From: Erysipelotrichaceae bacterium
Lineage (GTDB): Bacteria; Bacillota_I; Bacilli_A; Erysipelotrichales; Erysipelotrichaceae
Length of the DNA stretch: 32,309 nucleotides
Assembly (NCBI GenBank): GCA_012516665.1
Contig: JAAYWN010000038.1
Location: 1 to 32,309 of the forward strand
Direction of reading: 5' to 3'
The first letter of the stretch is position 1, and each line of letters starts with the position of its first letter. Made by a program: the position numbers and the translations under genes. This document shows, one piece after another, positions 8,231 through 16,059 of this stretch. Under the pieces are notes generated by a model. That model made no database searches. It had not been told where the DNA came from and saw nothing but the letters and a program-made list of their open reading frames with translations.

Positions 8231-9678
8231 CTTGCTGTACGGCGGGAATATTCCAGTGCCTGCCGAATAGATGGTACTTCTTCGGCAAACTTTGAGAAGT
8301 CATTCATGCACCATGTCCAGTTAGGTGCACCGACGGTCCCAGGCAGATTCAGTCTTGCTTCATTTCCTAAATGGAGCCAATCGCCCATCGGAATAATGAC
8401 CATGTCTGCTTTTGAAGCCAAAGAATAATCAATAATATCTCTGACAAAGCTGTGCTTATGATAACCGTTCTTCCAAAGATATTTGCGCATTGCTCTCTGC
8501 TCTTTGCGCGGTTTATCACAATACCAGCCATAGATCGGAGCATTGTCATGCGTGCCCGTATATACAAGCAGATGTGTGCGATCTTCTTCCATTCCTTTTG
8601 GATCAAAAGAGAACTGGATCACGCGCATACCGCGAAATGCATAATGATCGCGCAGTTCCAATACCTGAGCACGAAGATCGCCGAGATCTTCTGCCACGAT
8701 CTGCAGGCCCGGTTCTTTCTTGAACAATTCATCGAACAGTTCATATCCAGGTGCTTCCACCCACTCTCCATCCAATGCCGTTGGACAGGATGCCTTGATC
8801 TTCCAGTATGTATCAAAAGCACGGAAGTGATCGACCCTTACCTGGTCAAACAGACGTTCTGTATACGACAGCCGCTCGATCCAGAATGAGAAAGAATCTT
8901 TTTTCATGTAATCCCAATCATAGATTGGATTGCCCCAGCGCTGACCTGTGACCGAAAAATAATCAGGCGGCACCCCCGCAATAAATGTTGGACGTCCCTT
9001 TTCATCTAAGAGAAAATTCTGACGCGATGCCCATACATCCGCACTGTCAATGCCGACATAGAACGGCAGATCCCCCATGATCTCAATCCCTCGGTCATTG
9101 GCATACTGCTTCAGATCCTTCCACTGCAGGAACAATTCATACTGTACAAAGACCTGATACAGAATCTCATCTTGATATGGCTTGAGATCGACATTCTGCT
9201 TCACCGGCTGATCGCGATACAGCGGTTTCCATTCATTCCAGCATTTCATATCATTCAGCTGTTTGAATGTCATATAGATTGCAAAGTTCCGTATCCATTC
9301 CTGATAGGCAAAGATGCTGAAATTCTGATCCGGTACAAAGTTCTGATAGGCTTCCCTCAGGAAGGTCTCTTTATACTGCCGCACTTCTTCATAATCTATG
9401 CTTCTGCTGTGCCGATGATAAGACGGCACTTTCTTTTTTAACAATCCCTGCTCTTCTAAAAGGTCCAAAGATAGGTACAGCGGATCCATTGCATAGCTGG
9501 AATACGGCTGGTATGGTGAATTGCCATATCCCAGCGGGTTCAGCGGCAGAATCTGCCATATGGAAAATCCTGCCTTTGCGGCAAGATCAATAAAGTGATA
9601 TGTCTCATGTCCAAATGTGCCGATCCCATGTCTCCCCGGAAGCGACGCAACAGGCATTAGTATTCCTGCTTTTCTCAT
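8221..9678 (-). CDS. malQ: 4-alpha-glucanotransferase (amylomaltase)
   Basis: GH77 enzyme that transfers glucan segments between maltodextrins, giving longer chains for the phosphorylase plus glucose. It has 485 residues, the normal bacterial size. The N-terminus RKAGILMPVASLPGRHGIG is characteristic. Catalytic motifs are present: VRVDHFRAFDTYW with the nucleophile Asp, IVAEDLGDL with the acid Glu, and YTGTHDN with the third carboxylate. The ribosome site is a short AAGGT. It is the last gene of the mal operon, 66 bases after the GH13 gene. That gap contains the palindrome ATACTAA-T-TTAGTAT at 9696-9710, whose role is unknown. Confidence 0.96.
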   Translation of the reverse strand: MRKAGILMPVASLPGRHGIGTFGHETYHFIDLAAKAGFSIWQILPLNPLGYGNSPYQPYSSYAMDPLYLSLDLLEEQGLLKKKVPSYHRHSRSIDYEEVRQYKETFLREAYQNFVPDQNFSIFAYQEWIRNFAIYMTFKQLNDMKCWNEWKPLYRDQPVKQNVDLKPYQDEILYQVFVQYELFLQWKDLKQYANDRGIEIMGDLPFYVGIDSADVWASRQNFLLDEKGRPTFIAGVPPDYFSVTGQRWGNPIYDWDYMKKDSFSFWIERLSYTERLFDQVRVDHFRAFDTYWKIKASCPTALDGEWVEAPGYELFDELFKKEPGLQIVAEDLGDLRAQVLELRDHYAFRGMRVIQFSFDPKGMEEDRTHLLVYTGTHDNAPIYGWYCDKPRKEQRAMRKYLWKNGYHKHSFVRDIIDYSLASKADMVIIPMGDWLHLGNEARLNLPGTVGAPNWTWCMNDFSKFAEEVPSIRQALEYSRRTARKL

Positions 9679-9744
9679 ACCTTATTCACTTTCAAATACT
9701 AATTTAGTATAACTTGCATATGTATCTTTTACCATTGCAGCAGA

Positions 9745-11283
9745 TCATTTCAATACTGCAAACGATCCGCCGCCAAGTGCCAGTTCATCCTTCTGTACTT
9801 CAGCATCATGGATCGTATATATGATCTTTTTTCCATTCAGTACAGAATTCTTTACCTTTGTTCCACAGTCAGAAGTATTGACAGCACAGATCATACTGCC
9901 TCTTTTGTAGACAAATTTCTGATGATCCGCATCAATCACATCAAATAAAGCGTCTGCCTGCAGATCCTCATTCGCATGGCGAAGTGCAATTACCTGTTTT
10001 GTCACATTCAGCAAAGAAGATGGATCATGCAGCTGGTCCGCCATTGTCGGTGCATCTGCACTGCTGTCCTGTGCTGTGTACAGCCGCTCTGTTTCAGCAC
10101 TGGAGAATCCGTAATTCTTCTGATGATCCCACTGCATCGGTGTCCGGGATCCCGTACGATGGTATCCCCCTTCCACACTTGCTAAGTCAAGATACTTCAT
10201 ACCGATCTCATCACCATAATATAAGAATGGCACGCCCGGCATGGTGAATAAAAATGCATAAGCAAGTTTCAGTTCTTCTGCAGACAGTGTTCTTGAGGCC
10301 CTAGGGGTATCATGGTTGCATGTAAACATTGATATATAACCGCGGTCTTTGATTGCATTATACTTAGGCAGATAGTCCATCAGAAAACGATTGATATCGC
10401 CATGTCCCTGACAGCGGAAAAAGCTGTTATCTGCATCATTGCATTCATAGTCCCGCAGCAGTGTGTTGTATCCGTTGTGATGATGATCCAGATAGAAGTC
10501 CATATGGAAACCAGCAAGATTCACTGCACTGTTCGGATTTGACCATTCTGATACGATGGCTGCATGCGGATACTCGCTGTCCAGCATCTGCCGAATATTC
10601 TGCCACACATTAGCTGTTGCATGCTTCTGCTCATCGTCATTCTTCACCAGACTGTCAGCCATATCGCAGCGGAAACCATCGCAGCCATGGTCCAGCCAAA
10701 AGCGCATGATGTCCTTCATTGCTTCTCTGGTAGAAACAGCCTCTGGCGAATCAGCAGCACTCTGCCAAGGCGCCGTGCGAATGCCCCAGCCATAATTCAA
10801 TGCCGGCTGAGAGATAAAGAAATTCAGCATATAGACCCCGCTGCGCGGTGCATTGCCAGATACATATGGATGATCTGCAATGCCTTCAAAAGCATTCGAT
10901 GTCCATACATACCGCTTGGCGTATTCATTCTGATCATCTTTTCGGGACTCCCGGAACCATGCATGCTCATCCGAAGTATGCCCAGGCACCAAGTCCATCA
11001 GCACGTGCATATTGCGCGCATGTGCTTCCGCAAAGAAATGATAAAGATCTTCATTGGTCCCATATCGCTTAGCAACTTTGCAGTAATCTCTGACATCATA
11101 CCCAGCATCTCTGAAAGGAGAATCATACACCGGATTCAGCCAGATTGCATTGCAGCCAAGATCATGAATATAATCGAGCTTTCCCGTCATACCGGAAATA
11201 TCGCCGATGCCATCGCCATTGCTGTCGCAGAACGACTGCGGATAGATCTCATAGAAAACTGCATCTTTCAGCCATTTCACCAT
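9745..11283 (-). CDS. GH13 alpha-glucosidase/alpha-amylase family enzyme
   Basis: Cytoplasmic glycoside hydrolase of the alpha-amylase superfamily, with no signal peptide. Its place in the operon suggests it trims imported maltodextrins or isomaltodextrins. It has 512 residues. The start KDAVFYEIYPQSFCDSNGDG is typical of the oligo-1,6-glucosidase side of GH13. The conserved regions are DLVPGHTS (about 97-104), GFRCDMADSL with nucleophile Asp 207, IVSEWSNP with acid Glu 246, and FTCNHDTPRAS with the third Asp 325. The ribosome site is GAGGATA, nine bases from the ATG. The exact specificity (alpha-1,4 or alpha-1,6) cannot be read from the sequence. Four bases separate it from the HAD gene upstream. 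Confidence 0.88.
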   Translation of the reverse strand: MVKWLKDAVFYEIYPQSFCDSNGDGIGDISGMTGKLDYIHDLGCNAIWLNPVYDSPFRDAGYDVRDYCKVAKRYGTNEDLYHFFAEAHARNMHVLMDLVPGHTSDEHAWFRESRKDDQNEYAKRYVWTSNAFEGIADHPYVSGNAPRSGVYMLNFFISQPALNYGWGIRTAPWQSAADSPEAVSTREAMKDIMRFWLDHGCDGFRCDMADSLVKNDDEQKHATANVWQNIRQMLDSEYPHAAIVSEWSNPNSAVNLAGFHMDFYLDHHHNGYNTLLRDYECNDADNSFFRCQGHGDINRFLMDYLPKYNAIKDRGYISMFTCNHDTPRASRTLSAEELKLAYAFLFTMPGVPFLYYGDEIGMKYLDLASVEGGYHRTGSRTPMQWDHQKNYGFSSAETERLYTAQDSSADAPTMADQLHDPSSLLNVTKQVIALRHANEDLQADALFDVIDADHQKFVYKRGSMICAVNTSDCGTKVKNSVLNGKKIIYTIHDAEVQKDELALGGGSFAVLK

Positions 11284-11287
11284 ACTG

Positions 11288-12061
11288 TTATATCCTCAGG
11301 ATCTTTCTAATATCACCATCTGCTATGACATCAGGCATCCATGCAGAATGTCCATGCACAGCAGCACTGATCATCTCATTTCTTTCTGTTTCATCATGCT
11401 TTGCAGTATCAAGAAAAATCGAATGCATCTGATTGCTTACAGCAGAAGCAATATCGCTTTGACAGTCATTTCCGATCATGACACTCTCATCTTTCTTCAG
11501 TCTTTCTTGATTCAGCAATTCTGCCAAGAATTCCGACTCCGGCTTTTTCATACGATAATCCGATGAAATATAAACACCATCCGCATATGACAGAATACCG
11601 CTCTGTTCCATTTCAGGCATCGTAAATATTCTCTGTGCATTTGAGAGTATAAAGACATGGCATCCTAGACGCTTCAGACGCTTCAGCACTTGGATCGTGT
11701 AAGGATATGTTTTCAGCTCCGTGCGCGAAAGTATACGAAATGTATTTGCCGTACCATATACCCATTCATTCATATCCAGGATCGTATGCTGGACCTGATG
11801 GTATTTCGGTGCATGCTTCAGCAGAAAGATAAAGATCTTGGCTAGATCAATTTCTGCATAAGATATATTCATTTCGCTCTGCAGTGCATCTTCAGCATCT
11901 CGGCACTGTTCATAAAACGCTTTTTTCAGCTGTTCCGGATCATAATCCGCACCATACACAGAATACAGCTGAGACATCTGTTTCCACAAAGCAGGTCTTT
12001 CTTCATCCGTATGAATATCCACCAAAGTACCGTAGAAATCAAAGATATAGTTCTGATACAT
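11288..12061 (-). CDS. HAD-superfamily hydrolase in the maltodextrin operon
   Basis: Cytoplasmic HAD-like protein of 257 residues. Motif I reads FDFYGTLVDI, with nucleophile Asp 8 but Tyr at the +2 position where phosphatases usually have a second Asp. This Tyr form is familiar from haloacid-dehalogenase-type and some other HAD subfamilies. Motif II is FILSNA. Motif III and IV residues appear in KKPESEF and MIGNDCQSDI. It is not a beta-phosphoglucomutase, which would carry DLDGV and often sits in maltose operons. Its operon position between malG and the GH13 gene suggests a role linked to sugar use; the substrate is unknown. Confidence 0.85.
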   Translation of the reverse strand: MYQNYIFDFYGTLVDIHTDEERPALWKQMSQLYSVYGADYDPEQLKKAFYEQCRDAEDALQSEMNISYAEIDLAKIFIFLLKHAPKYHQVQHTILDMNEWVYGTANTFRILSRTELKTYPYTIQVLKRLKRLGCHVFILSNAQRIFTMPEMEQSGILSYADGVYISSDYRMKKPESEFLAELLNQERLKKDESVMIGNDCQSDIASAVSNQMHSIFLDTAKHDETERNEMISAAVHGHSAWMPDVIADGDIRKILRI

Positions 12062-12081
12062 ATTTCCTCATTTTCTTATAG

Positions 12082-12124
12082 AAATGCAAGGGCAGATGCA
12101 ATTACAGCATCTGCCGCAGCATTT
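12082..12124 (-). other. Long hairpin between malG and the HAD gene
   Basis: Minus strand GGCAGATGC / GCATCTGCC pairs perfectly with a 7-nt loop. It is extended across an internal 3-nt loop by AAATGC / GCATTT. No U-run follows, so it is more likely an mRNA-stabilising or processing element than a terminator. Confidence 0.55.
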
Positions 12125-12127
12125 ATA

Positions 12128-13015
12128 TTATCCTTTAACAGCGCCAGCCATTCCTTCAACATAGTATCTCTGCATGAAAATGAACAGGATCGCAATCGGG
12201 ATTGAAACAACAACAGCACCTGCCGCAAAACACGTATACCATTCATGAATGTATTCTTTCTGCAGCATATTCCATAGACCGATTGCTACTGTGAACTGGC
12301 TCGCATCTGCCCTGCAGATCACCTTTGCAAAGATAAAGTCGATCCATGGTGCCATGAAGGAAGTCAGTATTGTGTAAATGACAATCGGTTTTGACAATGG
12401 CATTGTCACTTTTGTGAACACCTGCCAAAGTGTCGACCCATCGATGATCGCTGCTTCATCTATAGAATGCGGGATCGTATCAAAGAAACCTTTTGCGATC
12501 TGAAAGTTCATTCCTGCTGAAGCTGAATACACAATGATCAAGGCAACTCTGATCCATGACCCTTCCGTCAGGCCCATTGATTTCAGAAGATAATACTGAG
12601 CGACCATTGACATGAAGGCTGGGAAAAGGCCTAAGATCATCGCTATATTCATATACGGCTTGCGGAATTTGAAACGCATCCGCGAAAGCGAATAGGAAAC
12701 AGACAGTACAAAGAATGTCTGGATCACGCAGACAAAGATAGCAATGATAAATGTATTCATGAACATCTGCGGAAAATTCAGAACATTGCGATCTGTAAAC
12801 AGCTTGATATAGTTATTGAACGTATAAGACTGCGGAAAGAATGTGTTTACATAAGACCCCGGTTCAGCTCGCAGACTGGTCAGAACGATCCAGACAATCG
12901 GCATGACCCAGATAAATGCCAATACCGCCAAGGCAACATGCACAAAGAAGTTGCCGATTCTCTTTTTCAAAGGGCGTTTATTCAATTTTGCTTTTTCATT
13001 CTGCATGACTGTCAT
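12128..13015 (-). CDS. malG: Maltodextrin ABC transporter permease, MalG type
   Basis: Second membrane subunit of a CUT1-family sugar importer. It has 295 residues and about six membrane segments. The EAA loop that docks the ATPase is DEAAIIDGSTLWQVFTKVTM, and the C-terminus ends YVEGMAGAVKG, as in MalG/MdxG proteins. Its start overlaps the malF stop codon by one base (ATGA-type coupling). The operon context (malE, malF, malQ, GH13) supports maltodextrin as substrate. Confidence 0.93.
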   Translation of the reverse strand: MTVMQNEKAKLNKRPLKKRIGNFFVHVALAVLAFIWVMPIVWIVLTSLRAEPGSYVNTFFPQSYTFNNYIKLFTDRNVLNFPQMFMNTFIIAIFVCVIQTFFVLSVSYSLSRMRFKFRKPYMNIAMILGLFPAFMSMVAQYYLLKSMGLTEGSWIRVALIIVYSASAGMNFQIAKGFFDTIPHSIDEAAIIDGSTLWQVFTKVTMPLSKPIVIYTILTSFMAPWIDFIFAKVICRADASQFTVAIGLWNMLQKEYIHEWYTCFAAGAVVVSIPIAILFIFMQRYYVEGMAGAVKG

Positions 13016-14367
13016 CAGTTGAATGCCCCCTCATCTTTGTACGATTTTGAATTGCGATATGTTACCAGTGTAATAACGGACAGAACAATGAAGGTCATAA
13101 TGCCGATCACTGCGCCGAGGTTGTAATACTGCTGATCGATCGTCAGCTTATACAGCCAGGTAACAAGCAGATCTGTCTGTCCGGCTGTATCGCCGACATT
13201 TGTCGGTCCGCCGCCGGAAAGAAGATAAATAATATTGAAGTTATTGATATTGCCGCAGAACTGAGCAATCAGATACGGGGTGGTAACAAACAGCATATAC
13301 GGAAGCGTGATCTTAAAGAAGATGCGGATTGGACCTGCGCCATCCATCTTCGCTGCTTCGTAAAGATCAGATGGAATATTCTGCAGGATACCTGTTACCT
13401 GAAGCATTGTATACGGAATACCAACCCATAGATTAATGATGATGACCGTGATCCTTGCCCATGTGGCATTGGTGAAGAAAGGAAGCGGTTCACTGATCAT
13501 GCCCGCATTCATCAGGAGCACATTGACAGCTCCCTCTGGCTGCAGCATGGTTCTCATGATCATAAGTGAGATGAACTGCGGCACCGCAATTGACAATACA
13601 AAGCAGAAACGCCAGAACGCCTTGCCATGCGTGTGCTTGCGGTTGATGACCATGGCTAAGATCATGCCTAATATGTAGTTCAGGAAAGTCGCAAAGAATG
13701 CCCAGACCAACGTCCATGCCAATACATGCCAGAACTGCTGACCGATATTGCCATTTAAGTTCAGGACCCTGAATATCTGTGTCATTCCATTCCAATCAAA
13801 CAGTGTCAGATGCGAATCCTCTTTTGAATAATTGGTAAAGGCCATGCAGATCATAAAGACCAAAGGTACAACATTGAAGATCAGAATGCCCAAGCATGGC
13901 AGGGACATCAGCGTGATATGAAGGTTGCCATCCAGCAGTGATTTCATATCTTCTTTAAATGTCGGAACATGCTGACCATCTTCCAGTTTCTTCTGACAGC
14001 TGTAGGACTGCTTCATCTGCAGGATCCAAAGAACCACGATGGCAGCGATAACAAAGATCGTTACGACCCCATAAAGAAGGATCAAAAGTGAATTATCACC
14101 TGCTGCATACTCATAGACTCCTTTTGCTTCATTCCATATCTCTACCTGTTCATTGTCGCCCAGTGACGGCAGCTGCATCAGGCGAGCGATACCTGTATTG
14201 GCCATAAAGAAGATAAAGCAAATTTCAAGAATAAATACTGCTATCCCCTTTACCTTCTGCTTGTGTCCAAACATACCGGCGCCAAAGAAGATCATAGACA
14301 GCTTCGTCCAAAGATCTCCCTTTTTTATTGCTTCACCGATTGAATTTTCATTATTGCTTTTTTTCAT
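13015..14367 (-). CDS. malF: Maltodextrin ABC transporter permease, MalF type
   Basis: First membrane subunit of the importer, about 450 residues. Two extra N-terminal membrane segments (about residues 40-65 and 100-125) precede the six-segment core, as in MdxF/MalF proteins. The EAA loop is EAAKMDGAGPIRIFFKITLP. I chose the ATG at 14365-14367 because AGGAG lies seven bases upstream; an upstream in-frame ATG would add eight residues without a ribosome site. A 13-bp hairpin separates it from malE. Confidence 0.93.
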   Translation of the reverse strand: MKKSNNENSIGEAIKKGDLWTKLSMIFFGAGMFGHKQKVKGIAVFILEICFIFFMANTGIARLMQLPSLGDNEQVEIWNEAKGVYEYAAGDNSLLILLYGVVTIFVIAAIVVLWILQMKQSYSCQKKLEDGQHVPTFKEDMKSLLDGNLHITLMSLPCLGILIFNVVPLVFMICMAFTNYSKEDSHLTLFDWNGMTQIFRVLNLNGNIGQQFWHVLAWTLVWAFFATFLNYILGMILAMVINRKHTHGKAFWRFCFVLSIAVPQFISLMIMRTMLQPEGAVNVLLMNAGMISEPLPFFTNATWARITVIIINLWVGIPYTMLQVTGILQNIPSDLYEAAKMDGAGPIRIFFKITLPYMLFVTTPYLIAQFCGNINNFNIIYLLSGGGPTNVGDTAGQTDLLVTWLYKLTIDQQYYNLGAVIGIMTFIVLSVITLVTYRNSKSYKDEGAFN

Positions 14368-14389
14368 TGCTCTGCTCCTAAGCGCATAC

Positions 14390-14419
14390 AAGATGCGGCT
14401 GGATCTCCAGCCACATCTT
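14390..14419 (-). other. Intercistronic hairpin between malE and malF
   Basis: A 13-bp stem AAGATGTGGCTGG / CCAGCCGCATCTT (one G-U pair) with a 4-nt loop lies directly after malE. There is no U-run after it on the minus strand (GTATGCG). By analogy with known malE-malF spacers it could protect malE mRNA and keep permease levels low; this is inference. Confidence 0.65.
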
Positions 14420-14437
14420 TATGCCGATGCTCAATGA

Positions 14438-15694
14438 TTACTTTACTGCTGCAGTATTGACCTGAGTCTCCAATGCTGTTGTCTGTTCAGCACTGTTTGC
14501 CTTCGTGATCTCGCCATTCAGGATTGCATCGCCGAAGTTCTGAGCTGGTGTGAACCAGTTGTTCATGCCCTTCCATGAAGGCTGCAGAATGGATGTATTG
14601 TTCATTGTCTCTGACTGTGCAGAAGCCAATATATCTTTCGAAACATCTAAAGTTGTATCCGTAGGAATGATATTGCGAAGATCATAATGATCCTGCTGTG
14701 CTTTTGCACTTCCCAGATATGCTGCTAAAGCAACAGCTACTTCTGGATTCTTGCAGTTTGGATTTGCTGCAATTGCCTTTGAACCTGCAAATGACTTCAG
14801 CTGTTTATCAGAACCGCCGATCTTTGCAGTAGGAAGAGCCGCAACACCGACATTTTCTTTGCCCAGCGCATCACATACATTCTTATAATCCCAAGAACCA
14901 GAGAAGATTGCCGAGATAGAACCATCTTTCAGTCCAGCAAGTCCCTTGCCGTCTGCGTCATTGATCAGTTTTCCGGAAGCAACCGCATCGATCAGATAAT
15001 CTGTTGCTTCAGAAGCTTTGTCACCAAGCTTGATACCGGCCTTTTCATCCTGACCGTCTTCACCGAAGAAAGTAGCACCATTGGCAACATAGAAGCTTGC
15101 ATTATACCAGCCATTGTTCAGCGGCATAGCGACTGTGCCCTTGCTCATCATTGTATCTAAGCTCTTGGCATCGCTGTCAGAGATTACTTTCTTATTGTAG
15201 TATACAAACCAGGTATTGCCTGTGAATGGAACACCATATACACCGCCGTCATATGTAACTGTATTGACAACAGCCTCAGAATTGTTGCTCTTGATCTGAT
15301 CCAATGTTGTTCCGCCCAGCTTTGCAATTGCCTTAGCATCGACTAAGGAACCGATCTGGTCATTGGCGAACATATATACATCAGCAGCAGCTGCAACATC
15401 TGTTGTAACTGTCTTCAATGCATCGCCCTCAGAGCATGTGCCATATTTGAAAGTCAAAGTCCAATTTGGATGTTCAGCAGCGAAGGCTTCGGTCTCTTTC
15501 TTGAGCCAATTGCCATTCTCTTCTGCCTGGTCTTCCTGTGGGCCCCAAACAGTTATTGTTGCAGTAAGTTTTTCGTCTTCTGGTGTAGATGTAGCGGCTG
15601 CTGATGATGAAGCTGCTGAACTGGAGCATCCAGCCAGCATTGATGCAGCTAGAATTGCGGTCAGGCTGCCTTTCAAAATCTTCTTTGTGTTCAT
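14438..15694 (-). CDS. malE: Maltodextrin-binding lipoprotein, MalE type
   Basis: Extracellular binding protein of the maltodextrin importer, held by a lipid on Cys 23 (lipobox LAGC). A Ser/Ala linker follows and then the mature domain starting near residue 44 (TATITVWGPQEDQ), the usual opening of group 1 sugar-binding proteins. It has 418 residues. The ATG at 15692-15694 has AGGGAGG upstream; an earlier in-frame ATG nine codons upstream lacks one. It is the first gene of the operon, downstream of a strong promoter with a cre-like site and an operator. The mature part contains PFTGNTWFVYYNKK, as in MalE-like proteins. Confidence 0.93.
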   Translation of the reverse strand: MNTKKILKGSLTAILAASMLAGCSSSAASSSAAATSTPEDEKLTATITVWGPQEDQAEENGNWLKKETEAFAAEHPNWTLTFKYGTCSEGDALKTVTTDVAAAADVYMFANDQIGSLVDAKAIAKLGGTTLDQIKSNNSEAVVNTVTYDGGVYGVPFTGNTWFVYYNKKVISDSDAKSLDTMMSKGTVAMPLNNGWYNASFYVANGATFFGEDGQDEKAGIKLGDKASEATDYLIDAVASGKLINDADGKGLAGLKDGSISAIFSGSWDYKNVCDALGKENVGVAALPTAKIGGSDKQLKSFAGSKAIAANPNCKNPEVAVALAAYLGSAKAQQDHYDLRNIIPTDTTLDVSKDILASAQSETMNNTSILQPSWKGMNNWFTPAQNFGDAILNGEITKANSAEQTTALETQVNTAAVK

Positions 15695-15740
15695 AATACC
15701 CTCCCTGATGTTAATCATCAATGAACAACTTACGTATTTG

Positions 15741-15766
15741 TGTAAACGTTACCGGTAACGTTCACA
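15741..15766. promoter_or_regulatory. Operator palindrome of the mal operon (LacI/MalR type)
   Basis: The 18-bp core AACGTTACCGGTAACGTT is a perfect palindrome. The symmetry extends to 26 bp with one mismatched pair, the outer ends being TGT and ACA. It is centred about 19 bases after the predicted transcription start of malE. The LacI-family regulator gene nearby is the obvious candidate to bind it. The half-site TGTAAACGTT recurs at 17338-17347 upstream of the phosphorylase gene. Confidence 0.8.
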
Positions 15767-15778
15767 GCCAACACTGAA

Positions 15779-15807
15779 AGTATAATGTAAGCGCTTTTTT
15801 ATTGCAA
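15779..15807 (-). promoter_or_regulatory. Promoter of the mal operon
   Basis: Minus strand TTGCAA (15802-15807), a 17-base spacer, then TATACT (15779-15784). Predicted start is near 15772, about 78 bases before the malE start codon. Confidence 0.8.
15786..15799. promoter_or_regulatory. cre-like site in the mal promoter spacer
   Basis: TGTAAGCGCTTTTT fits the CcpA consensus TGWAARCGYTWNCW at all but one position. It lies between the -35 and -10 boxes, so binding would block the polymerase. It is the expected element for glucose repression. Confidence 0.65.
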
Positions 15808-15875
15808 GCACTTTTTTGATTTTTTTCTTTCTATTTTTTTAAAATGCTTTATATTCTAATTGTGAGGTGACTGTT

Positions 15876-16034
15876 ATGGACTTGATACTTTGTCTTCTGC
15901 TATTCATAGCTGGAATGTTCTTTTTTGCCTTATTATCAAAGAAATGGGGCTATCGCGTCGGTGTTGGCATGGCACGGAAACATATGAAAGATCTAGGTCT
16001 GACAGATGACGATCAAAAGAAAGAAAGAAAATAG
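15876..16034 (+). CDS. Small single-pass membrane protein, 52 residues, function unknown
   Basis: The predicted product begins MDLILCLLLFIAGMFFFALL, a clear membrane segment, followed by a basic stretch (SKKWGYR, ARKHMK) and a charged tail ending DDDQKKERK. A GAGGTG ribosome site lies seven bases before the ATG, and a terminator follows directly at the stop codon. These signals support a real gene although it is very short. It sits alone on the plus strand between malE and the regulator gene. I do not recognise a family. The positive-inside pattern predicts an outside N-terminus and a cytoplasmic tail. Confidence 0.65.
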   Translation: MDLILCLLLFIAGMFFFALLSKKWGYRVGVGMARKHMKDLGLTDDDQKKERK

Positions 16035-16059
16035 AACTGCAGATCCAGTTCTATTTTTT
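16032..16059. terminator. Bidirectional terminator between the small membrane protein and the LacI regulator
   Basis: An 8-bp stem TAGAACTG / CAGTTCTA with loop CAGATC is followed by TTTTTTC on the plus strand. On the minus strand the flank is TTTTC. The stop codons of both convergent genes are the outer bases of the two arms. Confidence 0.8.

Noticed and set aside
10564-11310. A 248-residue plus-strand frame
   Set aside because: It lies wholly antisense to the GH13 enzyme gene; composition is rich in His, Cys and Arg as in mirror frames.
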